Shown: positions 1 through 6,792 of the stretch, piece after piece
How the letters are laid out: each line of letters begins with the position of its first letter
Numbering within the stretch: position 1 is the stretch's first letter
Assembly (NCBI GenBank): GCA_035602605.1
Contig: DATNLZ010000069.1
Coordinates: forward strand, 153,408-217,407
Direction: 5' to 3'
Length of the DNA: 64,000 nt
Source: DASQHY01 sp035602605
GTDB taxonomy: Bacteria; Acidobacteriota; Terriglobia; Acidiferrales; UBA7541
The notes under the pieces: generated by a model
The model's database searches: none
Told to the model about the DNA's origin: nothing
What the model saw: only the letters and a program-made list of their open reading frames with translations
Position numbers and translations under genes: made by a program

Positions 1-497
1 AGCCCAACACCTGGCGCGACCTGCTGCGCGCGCTCGACGACAAACGCGAGTCCCTGCCGCTTGATGGCCGCCGCGTCGCTGTCCAGGAATACGGCGTCTC
101 CAACCCCGAGCTGGTGGCCGGGTTGACTGCGCGCGGTGCGCGGGTCACGCAGGTTGCTGTCTACGAGTGGGCCCTTCCCGAGGATACCGGACCGCTTCGC
201 GCAGCCATTCTTTCCATCACTCGCAGCGAAATTGACGTCGCGCTTTTCACCACCTCCGTGCAGGTTACACATCTGCTTCAGGTAGCCGCCAGTATGAAAC
301 TAGATGAGCCTGTCCGCCGCGCGTTCTCGCGAATTTTGGTGGGCTCCATTGGTCCGACAACATCCGAGCGCTTGCGCGAGCTCGGTCTCGACCCCGACAT
401 CGAGCCGTCCCATCCGAAGATGGGTCTTCTTGTCAACGAGACTGCCGAAAGGGCCGTTGCACTTCTTAAACAAAAGCGCAATCAGCCTCAACTTTAG
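1..497 (+). CDS. hemD: Uroporphyrinogen-III synthase, C-terminal part (5' truncated by window)
   Basis: The open frame enters from the left edge (codons in phase from base 3) and stops at 495-497, giving about 164 residues of a protein whose usual length is about 250. The visible part resembles the second half of HemD: it has GRRVAVQEYG, then a stretch matching VYEWALPEDTGPLR, then DVALFTTSVQV and VGSIGPTTSERLRELG, the last being the typical phosphate-contacting GPTT segment. HemD closes and inverts hydroxymethylbilane into uroporphyrinogen III in tetrapyrrole (haem) synthesis in the cytoplasm. The N-terminal half lies outside the window, so a fusion to another domain cannot be excluded. The call rests on motif recognition only. 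Confidence 0.75.
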   Translation, partial: PNTWRDLLRALDDKRESLPLDGRRVAVQEYGVSNPELVAGLTARGARVTQVAVYEWALPEDTGPLRAAILSITRSEIDVALFTTSVQVTHLLQVAASMKLDEPVRRAFSRILVGSIGPTTSERLRELGLDPDIEPSHPKMGLLVNETAERAVALLKQKRNQPQL

Positions 498-542
498 ATT
501 CAGACCATCATTGAAACGACAGCTCTCCATCCAAAAAAGCTA

Positions 543-1313
543 TTGGACATCCCGGCTGCCGCCAATTACCCTGAAGCAGTGGAAAAAGAGCCCACTATTC
601 TGACAATTGATAACCAAGAAGTTGATTTTCTTCACAAGATGGGCAGCCGCTTAGCGGCCGCTGACCCATTGCACGAAGTTTTAGCTCAAGTCGTTGAATT
701 CGCTGCCGCAGTGGTGAAGTGCGATTCTTGCTTCATCTATGCGCTCGAAGAGGACGAGCTGGTCCTGCGTGCCTCGAAGAATCCCCACCCCGAGGCGGTT
801 GATCGCCTCAAACTCAAAGTTGGCCAAGGTATTACAGGGTGGGTGGCCGAGCATAAGCAACCCGTCGCAATCCCGCTCGGCGCCGCGCGTGATCCGCGCT
901 TTCAACTCTTTAACGAATTACCCGAAGACAGCTTCGAAGCGTTTTTGTCCGTCCCGGTGCTTTCCCGCGGGCGCGTCGTAGGCGTCATCAACCTGCAACA
1001 TCGCGAACGCCATCTCTATCGTGACCGTGAAATACGCTTGATTTCTACCATTGGCTTCCTGGTTGGCGCCGAAATCGAGATGGCCCGCCTGGAAAGCGCC
1101 AATCTCCACCTGTCCGAAAAGCTCGAGAGTCGCAAGATCGTTGAACGGGCCAAAGGAATTCTGCAACGAGATCTAGATCTTACCGAAGAGCAGGCTTATC
1201 TCACACTACAGTGGCAAAGCCGCCAACGCCGCAAGCCCATGAAAGACATTGCTGAGGCCATCGTACTCAGCGAAGATGTGCGGCGCAGCCGCTCCGACCA
1301 AACCGAAAAGTAA
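543..1313 (+). CDS. GAF-ANTAR domain response regulator (RNA-binding antiterminator type)
   Basis: This is a protein of about 256 aa. Residues ~25-175 form a GAF sensor domain (FIYALEEDELVLRAS, VGQGITGWVAEHKQPVAI, SVPVLSRGRVVGVINLQH). A short coiled linker follows, then an ANTAR domain at ~195-245 (LESRKIVERAKGILQ...LTEEQAYLTLQ...KDIAEAIVL). ANTAR domains bind paired small hairpins in nascent mRNA and prevent termination, so this is probably a signal-responsive post-transcriptional regulator whose ligand is unknown. There is no receiver domain and therefore no phosphoryl input. The start is uncertain: TTG at 543 gives the full frame, GTG at 579 is an alternative, and neither has a good SD. 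It lies 45 nt after hemD in the same direction and could be co-transcribed with it. Confidence 0.85.
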   Translation: MDIPAAANYPEAVEKEPTILTIDNQEVDFLHKMGSRLAAADPLHEVLAQVVEFAAAVVKCDSCFIYALEEDELVLRASKNPHPEAVDRLKLKVGQGITGWVAEHKQPVAIPLGAARDPRFQLFNELPEDSFEAFLSVPVLSRGRVVGVINLQHRERHLYRDREIRLISTIGFLVGAEIEMARLESANLHLSEKLESRKIVERAKGILQRDLDLTEEQAYLTLQWQSRQRRKPMKDIAEAIVLSEDVRRSRSDQTEK

Positions 1314-1374
1314 AGACTTCCTAGTTCAGAGCAGACCGCAAGACGTGCTCATCTGGTCGACGGCCCGTACAGTA

Positions 1375-1401
1375 CCCCGTGAAATTAGGCACAAAACGGG
1401 G
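1375..1401 (+). other. Hairpin downstream of the GAF-ANTAR gene
   Basis: CCCCGT (1375-1380) pairs perfectly with ACGGGG (1396-1401) around a 15-nt loop, 62 nt after the GAF-ANTAR stop and 57 nt before the tRNA. There is no U-run, so it is not a standard intrinsic terminator. It could mark a 3' end or be chance. Confidence 0.3.
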
Positions 1402-1457
1402 ACATTGCCATCTTCACCCGAATCAGAGAAACTCCTAAGTGCTGTTTAGTCAACCAC

Positions 1458-1541
1458 GCGGAAGTGGCGGAACTGGCAGACGCGCAGGACTTAGGATCCT
1501 GTGGCCGAAAGGTCGTGGGGGTTCAAATCCCTCCTTCCGCA
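1458..1541 (+). tRNA. tRNA-Leu, anticodon UAG
   Basis: The acceptor stem GCGGAAG (1458-1464) pairs with CTTCCGC (1534-1540), with discriminator A at 1541. The anticodon stem CAGGA/TCCTG encloses the loop CTTAGGA, so the anticodon is TAG and reads CUN Leu codons. A long variable arm (GTGGCCGAAAGGTCGT region) and a T-loop GTTCAAATC are present, as expected for a class II tRNA. The 3' CCA is not encoded (TTCG follows). It stands alone, with no other tRNA nearby. Confidence 0.97.
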
Positions 1542-1605
1542 TTCGATCGGTTCAGTTTGGTAGCTGGTGCCTCCTTCATTGTCGGCCCGCAAATGATCGG
1601 TTTTG

Positions 1606-1800
1606 TTACCGGGAAATCGCATCTTCTTCGGATATGCGAAGCACGACTGTCTTGTGAAAGAGATCGTGCACATAGTATTCGCCGGGTTCGACCTTCATCA
1701 TTCTCATTACACGGACTCGAACATTTTCCATTCCCTCGACGGAATCAATCCAGACCTGTCCTTCGGGAAGTTTTCTGAAGACATCATAAATCGCGTTCAA
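1606..1800 (-). CDS. Small conserved-looking hypothetical protein (64 aa)
   Basis: A 64-residue acidic/basic soluble protein with no signal peptide or membrane segment. It contains FRKLPEGQVWIDSVEGMEN and PGEYYVHDL, a pattern I associate with short Acidobacteria proteins of unknown function. The start is TTG at 1800-1798, supported by a strong SD (AAGGAGG) six bases upstream. The stop of a 33-aa ORF abuts this SD, so the two are probably translationally coupled. It runs antisense between the tRNA gene and the Rieske gene. Function unknown. Confidence 0.65.
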   Translation of the reverse strand: MNAIYDVFRKLPEGQVWIDSVEGMENVRVRVMRMMKVEPGEYYVHDLFHKTVVLRISEEDAISR

Positions 1801-1812
1801 GATTAGCCTCCT

Positions 1813-1914
1813 TCAATGCGGTGCGGGACGATGCCGCAGATTAAGCACGTGGGTACAATCTGCCAATTGGGTTGATGACGCAATTATTCCTAAGGGATTC
1901 TCCCGCTTAGCCAT
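1813..1914 (-). CDS. Possible 33-aa leader gene of a two-gene operon
   Basis: ATG at 1914-1912 has an AGGAG SD nine bases upstream (1924-1928 on the complement). It opens a 33-codon frame beginning MAKRENPLGIIASS and ending in TGA at 1815-1813. The stop sits directly before the AAGGAGG that serves the downstream 64-aa gene, a typical coupled arrangement. There are no recognisable domains. It may be a real small protein or an upstream ORF controlling the next gene. Support is positional and from the SD only. Confidence 0.4.
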   Translation of the reverse strand: MAKRENPLGIIASSTQLADCTHVLNLRHRPAPH

Positions 1915-2075
1915 GAGGTAAAACTCCTAGGATGCCCAGTGCAGCCTGATTCTGCTTTAAATTCAGGGGCAGCCCGTTTTTGACAGTGCCGCAGGGCCAG
2001 CCTAACGCTCCGCATACATTGCTTAACATGTTACAATCCCCTTCCCGCGAACCCATTTCACTGCGCAATAATTAT

Positions 2076-3203
2076 ATGAATCAAACGGTTCAGGATATCC
2101 TCGCTCTCTACCATTCATCCGATCCCTTGAATGAGGCCTCAACCATTCCCGCTCCTTGGTACGTCGATACACGCATCCTCCGTCTCGAGCGTGAAGCGGT
2201 CTTCGGTCGCTGCTGGCACGTCGCCGGCCGAGCGGATCAGGTCCGCGAAAACGGGAGTTATATCACCACCGAGGTTGGCGGCGAGCCCATTGCCGTTGTG
2301 CGCGGTGATGACGGAGTGCTTCGCGGCTTCTACAACGTCTGCCGTCATCACGCTGCCGCTGTCCTCACCGAGCCGGCCGGCCAGGCGCACCAATTTCGCT
2401 GCCCATATCACGGCTGGACTTACGCTCCCGATGGATCCCTAGAGGGTGTGCCCGAATTCGAGGGCGTGCGCAACTTTGATCGCTCCAAAAACAGTCTTGT
2501 GCCAGTGCACGCAGACGTGTGGGAGAATTTTGTTTTTGTAAATCTGGAGCCGCACGCCCCTCCATTACAGCAATTCCTCGGCAGCCTGTTGCAACAGGCC
2601 ACACCTTTACAGCTTTCGAAGTTGCATTTTTTCGAGCGGCGAGCTTACACCTTGCGCTGCAATTGGAAAGTGTACGTGGATAATTATCTCGATGGCGGCT
2701 ACCACGTGCCACATCTGCACAAAGGCCTCAGCAGTATTCTTAATTACACGCAGTACACCATCAAGAACTTCGAACATTATTGCGTGCAGTCGAGTCCCAT
2801 CCAAATCGATGAGCATTCTGATGCTGCCACGGTGGCTACTCGACAAGGTCGAGCGTCATATATTTGGCTCTATCCGAATTTTATGCTCAATGCATACCAG
2901 GGCGTTATGGACACCAATCTTGTCGTCCCACTGTCCACTGATCGCTGCCGGGTAATCTTTGACTTTTATTTTGCGGACACTGCCGTCGGTTCGCGATCTT
3001 CGAATGATCGGAGTATTGCGGTGAGCGAGCGCGTGCAACAAGAAGACGTGTCGATTTGCGAAGCGGTTCAACGTGGCCTGAAATCTCGTGCCTACCGTGC
3101 CGGCCGCCTCTCGGTGCGCCGCGAGGCTGGTGAGCACCTTTTCCACCGCCTGCTACATGCCGACCTGGTCCGCGGAGTTGCGGGAGCCGAGAGGGCTCGT
3201 TGA
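2076..3203 (+). CDS. Rieske non-haem iron oxygenase, alpha-subunit type
   Basis: This is a 375-aa ring-hydroxylating or choline-monooxygenase-like oxygenase. Counting from ATG 2076, the Rieske [2Fe-2S] ligands are C89, H91, C109 and H112 (CxH-x17-CxxH, in NVCRHH...FRCPYHGW). The catalytic iron site is visible as DNYLDGGYHVPHLH, with two His, and a downstream Asp in QQEDVSICEAVQRG completes the 2-His-1-carboxylate triad. The C-terminal REAGEHLFHRLLH is typical of the family. No ferredoxin or reductase partner is adjacent and the substrate cannot be told from sequence. Alternative in-frame starts are TTG 1980 and ATG 2028; none has a good SD. I chose 2076 because family similarity begins there. 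Confidence 0.85.
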   Translation: MNQTVQDILALYHSSDPLNEASTIPAPWYVDTRILRLEREAVFGRCWHVAGRADQVRENGSYITTEVGGEPIAVVRGDDGVLRGFYNVCRHHAAAVLTEPAGQAHQFRCPYHGWTYAPDGSLEGVPEFEGVRNFDRSKNSLVPVHADVWENFVFVNLEPHAPPLQQFLGSLLQQATPLQLSKLHFFERRAYTLRCNWKVYVDNYLDGGYHVPHLHKGLSSILNYTQYTIKNFEHYCVQSSPIQIDEHSDAATVATRQGRASYIWLYPNFMLNAYQGVMDTNLVVPLSTDRCRVIFDFYFADTAVGSRSSNDRSIAVSERVQQEDVSICEAVQRGLKSRAYRAGRLSVRREAGEHLFHRLLHADLVRGVAGAERAR

Positions 3204-3281
3204 ACCTGCTCCTTCATCGGGTGCCTGCCTCTTGCCGGCATTGCGCTCGGATAAACTTCTTGAGGAATGTTGCGCTTTAAA

Positions 3282-3310
3282 TTGACGGCGACGTGCCTGT
3301 CGCCTATACT
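3282..3310 (+). promoter_or_regulatory. Sigma70-type promoter for the tig-clpP-clpX-lon block
   Basis: TTGACG (3282-3287), a 17-bp spacer and TATACT (3305-3310) form a near-consensus promoter. The predicted transcription start near 3317 leaves a leader of about 125 nt before tig. I saw no CIRCE-type inverted repeat nearby. Confidence 0.7.
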
Positions 3311-3441
3311 TGAGTTAGGTGGAATTCGAATTTTGGAATGTCTTGCCTGTTGCGCTTCCTCTCAATTCCCGGATAAATCCGGTGCGGTAAGCGGCCCAAA
3401 GCGCCAATCGCAACCAGGCGGTCGTGCATCAAAGAGTAAAG

Positions 3442-4722
3442 ATGACTCAAGCAAACTGCCGCCGTGAAATGGAATTAGAAGTGCCCGCTGATGATGTTCA
3501 GAAGGCCGTCGAACGCGTGGCACGCGAGTTTGCTCGAGTGGCTCGAGTTCCTGGTTTTCGTCCCGGTAAAGCTCCAGTCACGCTGATTCGCCGCCGGTTC
3601 GCCGATGATATTAAGAGCGAAGTCGTCCAAAAGCTTGTGCCCGAGCGCATAGAAAAGGCGCTTACCGAGAGCAAGTTGGTTCCGGTGACGCAGCCGCAAA
3701 TCGATAAGGTTGATTTTTCCGAAAGTGGCCCGCTCAAGTTCCTGGCTAGCTTTGAAGTGCTGCCCGAATTCTCTCTGGGTGAATACAAGAATCTGGAAAT
3801 TTCCGTGGAGGCTCCTGAACTGTCCGACGCTGATGTCGACAAGACTCTCGAAGAATTGCGCGAACGTGCCGCCACATATGTGCCCGTCGAAGATCGCGTT
3901 ATCGAGGATGGCGACTATGCGCAGCTCAGGTTGCTAGGCACGCCCGCTGGTGGTGGCGACCCTCTACAAGCCGACAATGTTCTCTGCCACATCGGCGCCG
4001 AAGAAACTATAGAATCCTTCAACGAAAATCTTCGTGGCGCAAAAATAGGGGAACACAAAAAATTTGACGTGCAATATCCGGCGGATTATCCCGATGCCAA
4101 GCTCGCCGGAAAGTCCTACCACTACGCCATCGAAGTTCTAGGTATCAAAACCAAGAAGCTTCCCGAAGTCAACGACGAATTCGCCAAAGACATCAGCAAG
4201 GCTGAGACGCTTGAGGAATTCCGCGGACAAATCCGCAACGATCTTGAAGCTGCGCGCGAGCACCGCCAGAAAGAGCAGGCCCGTGACAAACTGCTCGCCA
4301 AACTGCTTGCCGCACATGATTTTCCGGTCCCTGAAGCGCTTGCCGAGCATCAGATGGACATCCGCCTCGAGCGGGCGGTGAGGTCACTGGCTTCGCAAGG
4401 CGTTGATCCCCGCGCGGTGAACGTGGACTGGGTCGCCATGCGCAACCGCCAGCGGGAGCGGGCCATCGAAGACGTCAAGGCTGAGCTGCTTCTCGACCGC
4501 ATTGCCTCCGCGGAAAACATCGAAGTTGACGACGACGAAGTACAAAAAGAGATCGCCAAGGTCGCCGAACAAAGTGGCGAATCCGCAGCAGTCATTTACG
4601 CTCGCTTGACAAAGCAAGGAGCACTCGATAGGATAAAATCGAAGCTCCGGAGCGATAAGACTCTCGAGTGGCTCTACAAAAATTCCCAGGTTCGCGCGGC
4701 TTCCGAAGGAAAAGAGGCATAG
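3442..4722 (+). CDS. tig: Trigger factor, ribosome-associated chaperone / prolyl isomerase
   Basis: A 426-aa protein with the three expected parts. The N-terminal ribosome-binding domain carries the signature GFRPGKAP (residues ~37-44). The FKBP-like PPIase domain lies around residues 150-240 (VIEDGDYAQL...). The long helical C-terminal chaperone domain follows. Trigger factor binds the ribosome exit tunnel and shields nascent chains. I chose ATG 3442 because the family N-terminus (NCRREMELEVPADDV) follows at once; GTG 3424 is possible. It is first in a run with clpP and clpX, the common bacterial order, linking folding of new chains to proteolysis. Confidence 0.95.
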   Translation: MTQANCRREMELEVPADDVQKAVERVAREFARVARVPGFRPGKAPVTLIRRRFADDIKSEVVQKLVPERIEKALTESKLVPVTQPQIDKVDFSESGPLKFLASFEVLPEFSLGEYKNLEISVEAPELSDADVDKTLEELRERAATYVPVEDRVIEDGDYAQLRLLGTPAGGGDPLQADNVLCHIGAEETIESFNENLRGAKIGEHKKFDVQYPADYPDAKLAGKSYHYAIEVLGIKTKKLPEVNDEFAKDISKAETLEEFRGQIRNDLEAAREHRQKEQARDKLLAKLLAAHDFPVPEALAEHQMDIRLERAVRSLASQGVDPRAVNVDWVAMRNRQRERAIEDVKAELLLDRIASAENIEVDDDEVQKEIAKVAEQSGESAAVIYARLTKQGALDRIKSKLRSDKTLEWLYKNSQVRAASEGKEA

Positions 4723-4762
4723 CCATCCGGATCCGGCTCCTCAGGACGTTCCACATTTTCAA

Positions 4763-5383
4763 ATGAAAAACTTCGAAAATCCAGCGCCAAACGCCACGAC
4801 GCTCATTCCGATGGTGGTCGAGCAGACCAACCGCGGCGAGCGTGCTTATGACATTTATTCGCGCCTGCTCAAAGAGCACATAATCTTTATCGGCACGCCG
4901 ATTGACGATCACGTGGCGAACCTTGCCACGGCTCAGATGCTATTCCTGCAGGCTGAGGATCCGGAAAAAGATATCCAGATTTACATAAATTCTCCGGGCG
5001 GCTCGATCACCGCAGGCATGGCCATCTACGACACGATGCAATTCGTGCGTCCGGACGTTGTAACCACCTGCGTGGGCCAAGCCGCGTCGATCGCCGCTTT
5101 GCTGCTGACTGCTGGCGCCAAGAAAAAGCGTTACGCTCTGCCGAATTCCCGGATACTGATCCATCAGCCGTGGCTCTCGGGCCTTTCCGGGCAGGCGACC
5201 GACATTGACATCCATGCCAAGGAAATTTTGCGGATGCGTACGGTGATCAACAAGCTACTCGCGGATCACAGCGGCCACGACCTGGAAAAAATTACGAAAG
5301 ATGTCGAGCGCGATTTCATCATGTCCGCGCAACAAGCCAAAGAATACGGCTTGATTGACGAAATCATTTACAAGCACCGCTAG
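4763..5383 (+). CDS. clpP: ATP-dependent Clp protease proteolytic subunit
   Basis: A 206-aa serine protease. The catalytic triad is readable: S109 in GQAASIAALLL, H134 in RILIHQPWL and D184 in DVERDF. Length and motifs are those of a standard active ClpP, which forms a tetradecameric chamber fed by ClpX. It starts 40 nt after tig with no clear SD, so translation may depend on readthrough from tig. Immediately downstream is clpX, its unfoldase partner. Confidence 0.97.
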   Translation: MKNFENPAPNATTLIPMVVEQTNRGERAYDIYSRLLKEHIIFIGTPIDDHVANLATAQMLFLQAEDPEKDIQIYINSPGGSITAGMAIYDTMQFVRPDVVTTCVGQAASIAALLLTAGAKKKRYALPNSRILIHQPWLSGLSGQATDIDIHAKEILRMRTVINKLLADHSGHDLEKITKDVERDFIMSAQQAKEYGLIDEIIYKHR

Positions 5384-5433
5384 GGGATTTCCCGCGCGTT
5401 CCTAAAAGTTAGCAGCAAGGCGAATTCGAAGTG

Positions 5434-5460
5434 TTGCAAGGGAACATTCGGGCCTAGAAT
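5434..5460 (+). promoter_or_regulatory. Candidate internal promoter before clpX
   Basis: TTGCAA (5434-5439) and TAGAAT (5455-5460) are 15 bp apart, a short spacer, in the 125-nt clpP-clpX gap. If used it would give clpX and lon a transcript of their own. Confidence 0.3.
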
Positions 5461-5508
5461 AGGAGCATCTGGCCTCCCAACTCGAGGCCACATGAGGCCA
5501 CTACGCCA

Positions 5509-6759
5509 GTGAGAAAGTTCAATACCGACGAACCCTTGCGCTGCTCCTTCTGCCACAAGACCCAGGAGCAAGTAGAGAAATTGATCAGTTCACCGTCCGA
5601 CTACCCGCGCGCCTATATCTGTAACGAGTGCGTGGGTGTCTGCCAGACGATTCTCGAAGATGAAAAACGCGAACAGGCCAACACCCCGAAGCGCAGCCTT
5701 CCGCGTCCCCCTGAGATCAAGTCGTTCCTGGACGGCTACGTAATCGGGCAGGACCGCACCAAAAAGAAATTGGCCGTGGCCGTTTACAATCACTACAAAC
5801 GTATTTTTTTGAATCGTCAGCCCGGGGAGATCGAGCTGACCAAGTCGAATATACTTTTGATCGGTCCCACCGGCACCGGTAAAACGCTGCTCGCTCAAAC
5901 ACTGTCACGCATGCTTGACGTGCCGTTTGCTATCGTGGACGCCACGACGCTCACCGAGGCAGGATACGTGGGCGAAGACGTCGAGAACATTATTTTGAAG
6001 CTGCTCCAGGCCGCCGACGGTGACGTCACGAAGGCGCAGCAAGGCATCATCTATATCGACGAAATCGATAAAATCTCCAAGAAGGACGAAAATCCGTCGA
6101 TCACTCGTGATGTTTCCGGCGAGGGCGTGCAGCAAGCGCTGCTGAAAATTCTCGAAGGCACCGTTGCCAATGTGCCGCCGCAGGGTGGCCGCAAACATCC
6201 CCACCAGGAATTCACCCCGGTGGACACCACCAATATTTTGTTCTTGTGCGGCGGTGCTTTTGTCGGCCTGGAGAAAATTATCGAACGCCGTGTGGGGCAG
6301 AGGTCGCTCGGATTCCACACCGATGTTCAGCCCTCAACCGCTAACCGCCGCAATGTGGAGATGCTCGAGCAAGTTCAGCCCACCGACCTGATCCGTTACG
6401 GCTTGATTCCGGAGTTCGTCGGGCGTCTTCCGGTGGTCGGGGTGATGAACGATCTCGATAAATCCGCGCTCGTGCGCATTCTTACGGAACCCAAGAATGC
6501 GCTCATCAAGCAGTACCAGCGCCTCTTTGAATTTGAAAATGTGCGCCTGCGATTCACCGACGACGCGCTTGAAACCGTCGCCGATCTGGCCTTACAGCGC
6601 AAAGTGGGCGCTCGCGGCCTACGCATGATCCTGGAAGACTTGATGCTCGAACTGATGTACCACTTGCCGGCCCAGCGCAAGGTACGCGACTTCTTGGTGA
6701 ACGCGGAAATGGTCCGCAGCCGCGAGATCAACTGGAGCTTGCTCGAGAAAGCCGGTTAA
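5509..6759 (+). CDS. clpX: Clp protease ATP-binding subunit ClpX
   Basis: A 416-aa AAA+ unfoldase. The N-terminal zinc-binding domain has C12, C15, C38 and C41 (CSFC...CNEC). Walker A GPTGTGKT starts at about residue 119, and Walker B IIYIDEIDKI follows. The sensor and small domain (GLIPEFVGRLPV, RKVGARGLRMILE) are intact. It selects and unfolds substrates for ClpP. The start is GTG 5509, fixed by the conserved zinc finger close to the N-terminus. It is followed after 33 nt by lon. Confidence 0.97.
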   Translation: MRKFNTDEPLRCSFCHKTQEQVEKLISSPSDYPRAYICNECVGVCQTILEDEKREQANTPKRSLPRPPEIKSFLDGYVIGQDRTKKKLAVAVYNHYKRIFLNRQPGEIELTKSNILLIGPTGTGKTLLAQTLSRMLDVPFAIVDATTLTEAGYVGEDVENIILKLLQAADGDVTKAQQGIIYIDEIDKISKKDENPSITRDVSGEGVQQALLKILEGTVANVPPQGGRKHPHQEFTPVDTTNILFLCGGAFVGLEKIIERRVGQRSLGFHTDVQPSTANRRNVEMLEQVQPTDLIRYGLIPEFVGRLPVVGVMNDLDKSALVRILTEPKNALIKQYQRLFEFENVRLRFTDDALETVADLALQRKVGARGLRMILEDLMLELMYHLPAQRKVRDFLVNAEMVRSREINWSLLEKAG

Positions 6760-6792
6760 CCCGGGCATCTGGCACGAAAACTCAGGGGGAAA

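Noticed and set aside
5384..5508. CIRCE or heat-shock operator in the clpP-clpX gap or before tig
   Set aside because: No TTAGCACTC-N9-GAGTGCTAA inverted repeat found in either region.
6769..6785. TGGCACG before lon as a sigma54 -24 element
   Set aside because: No GC at the -12 position 10 bases after GG.
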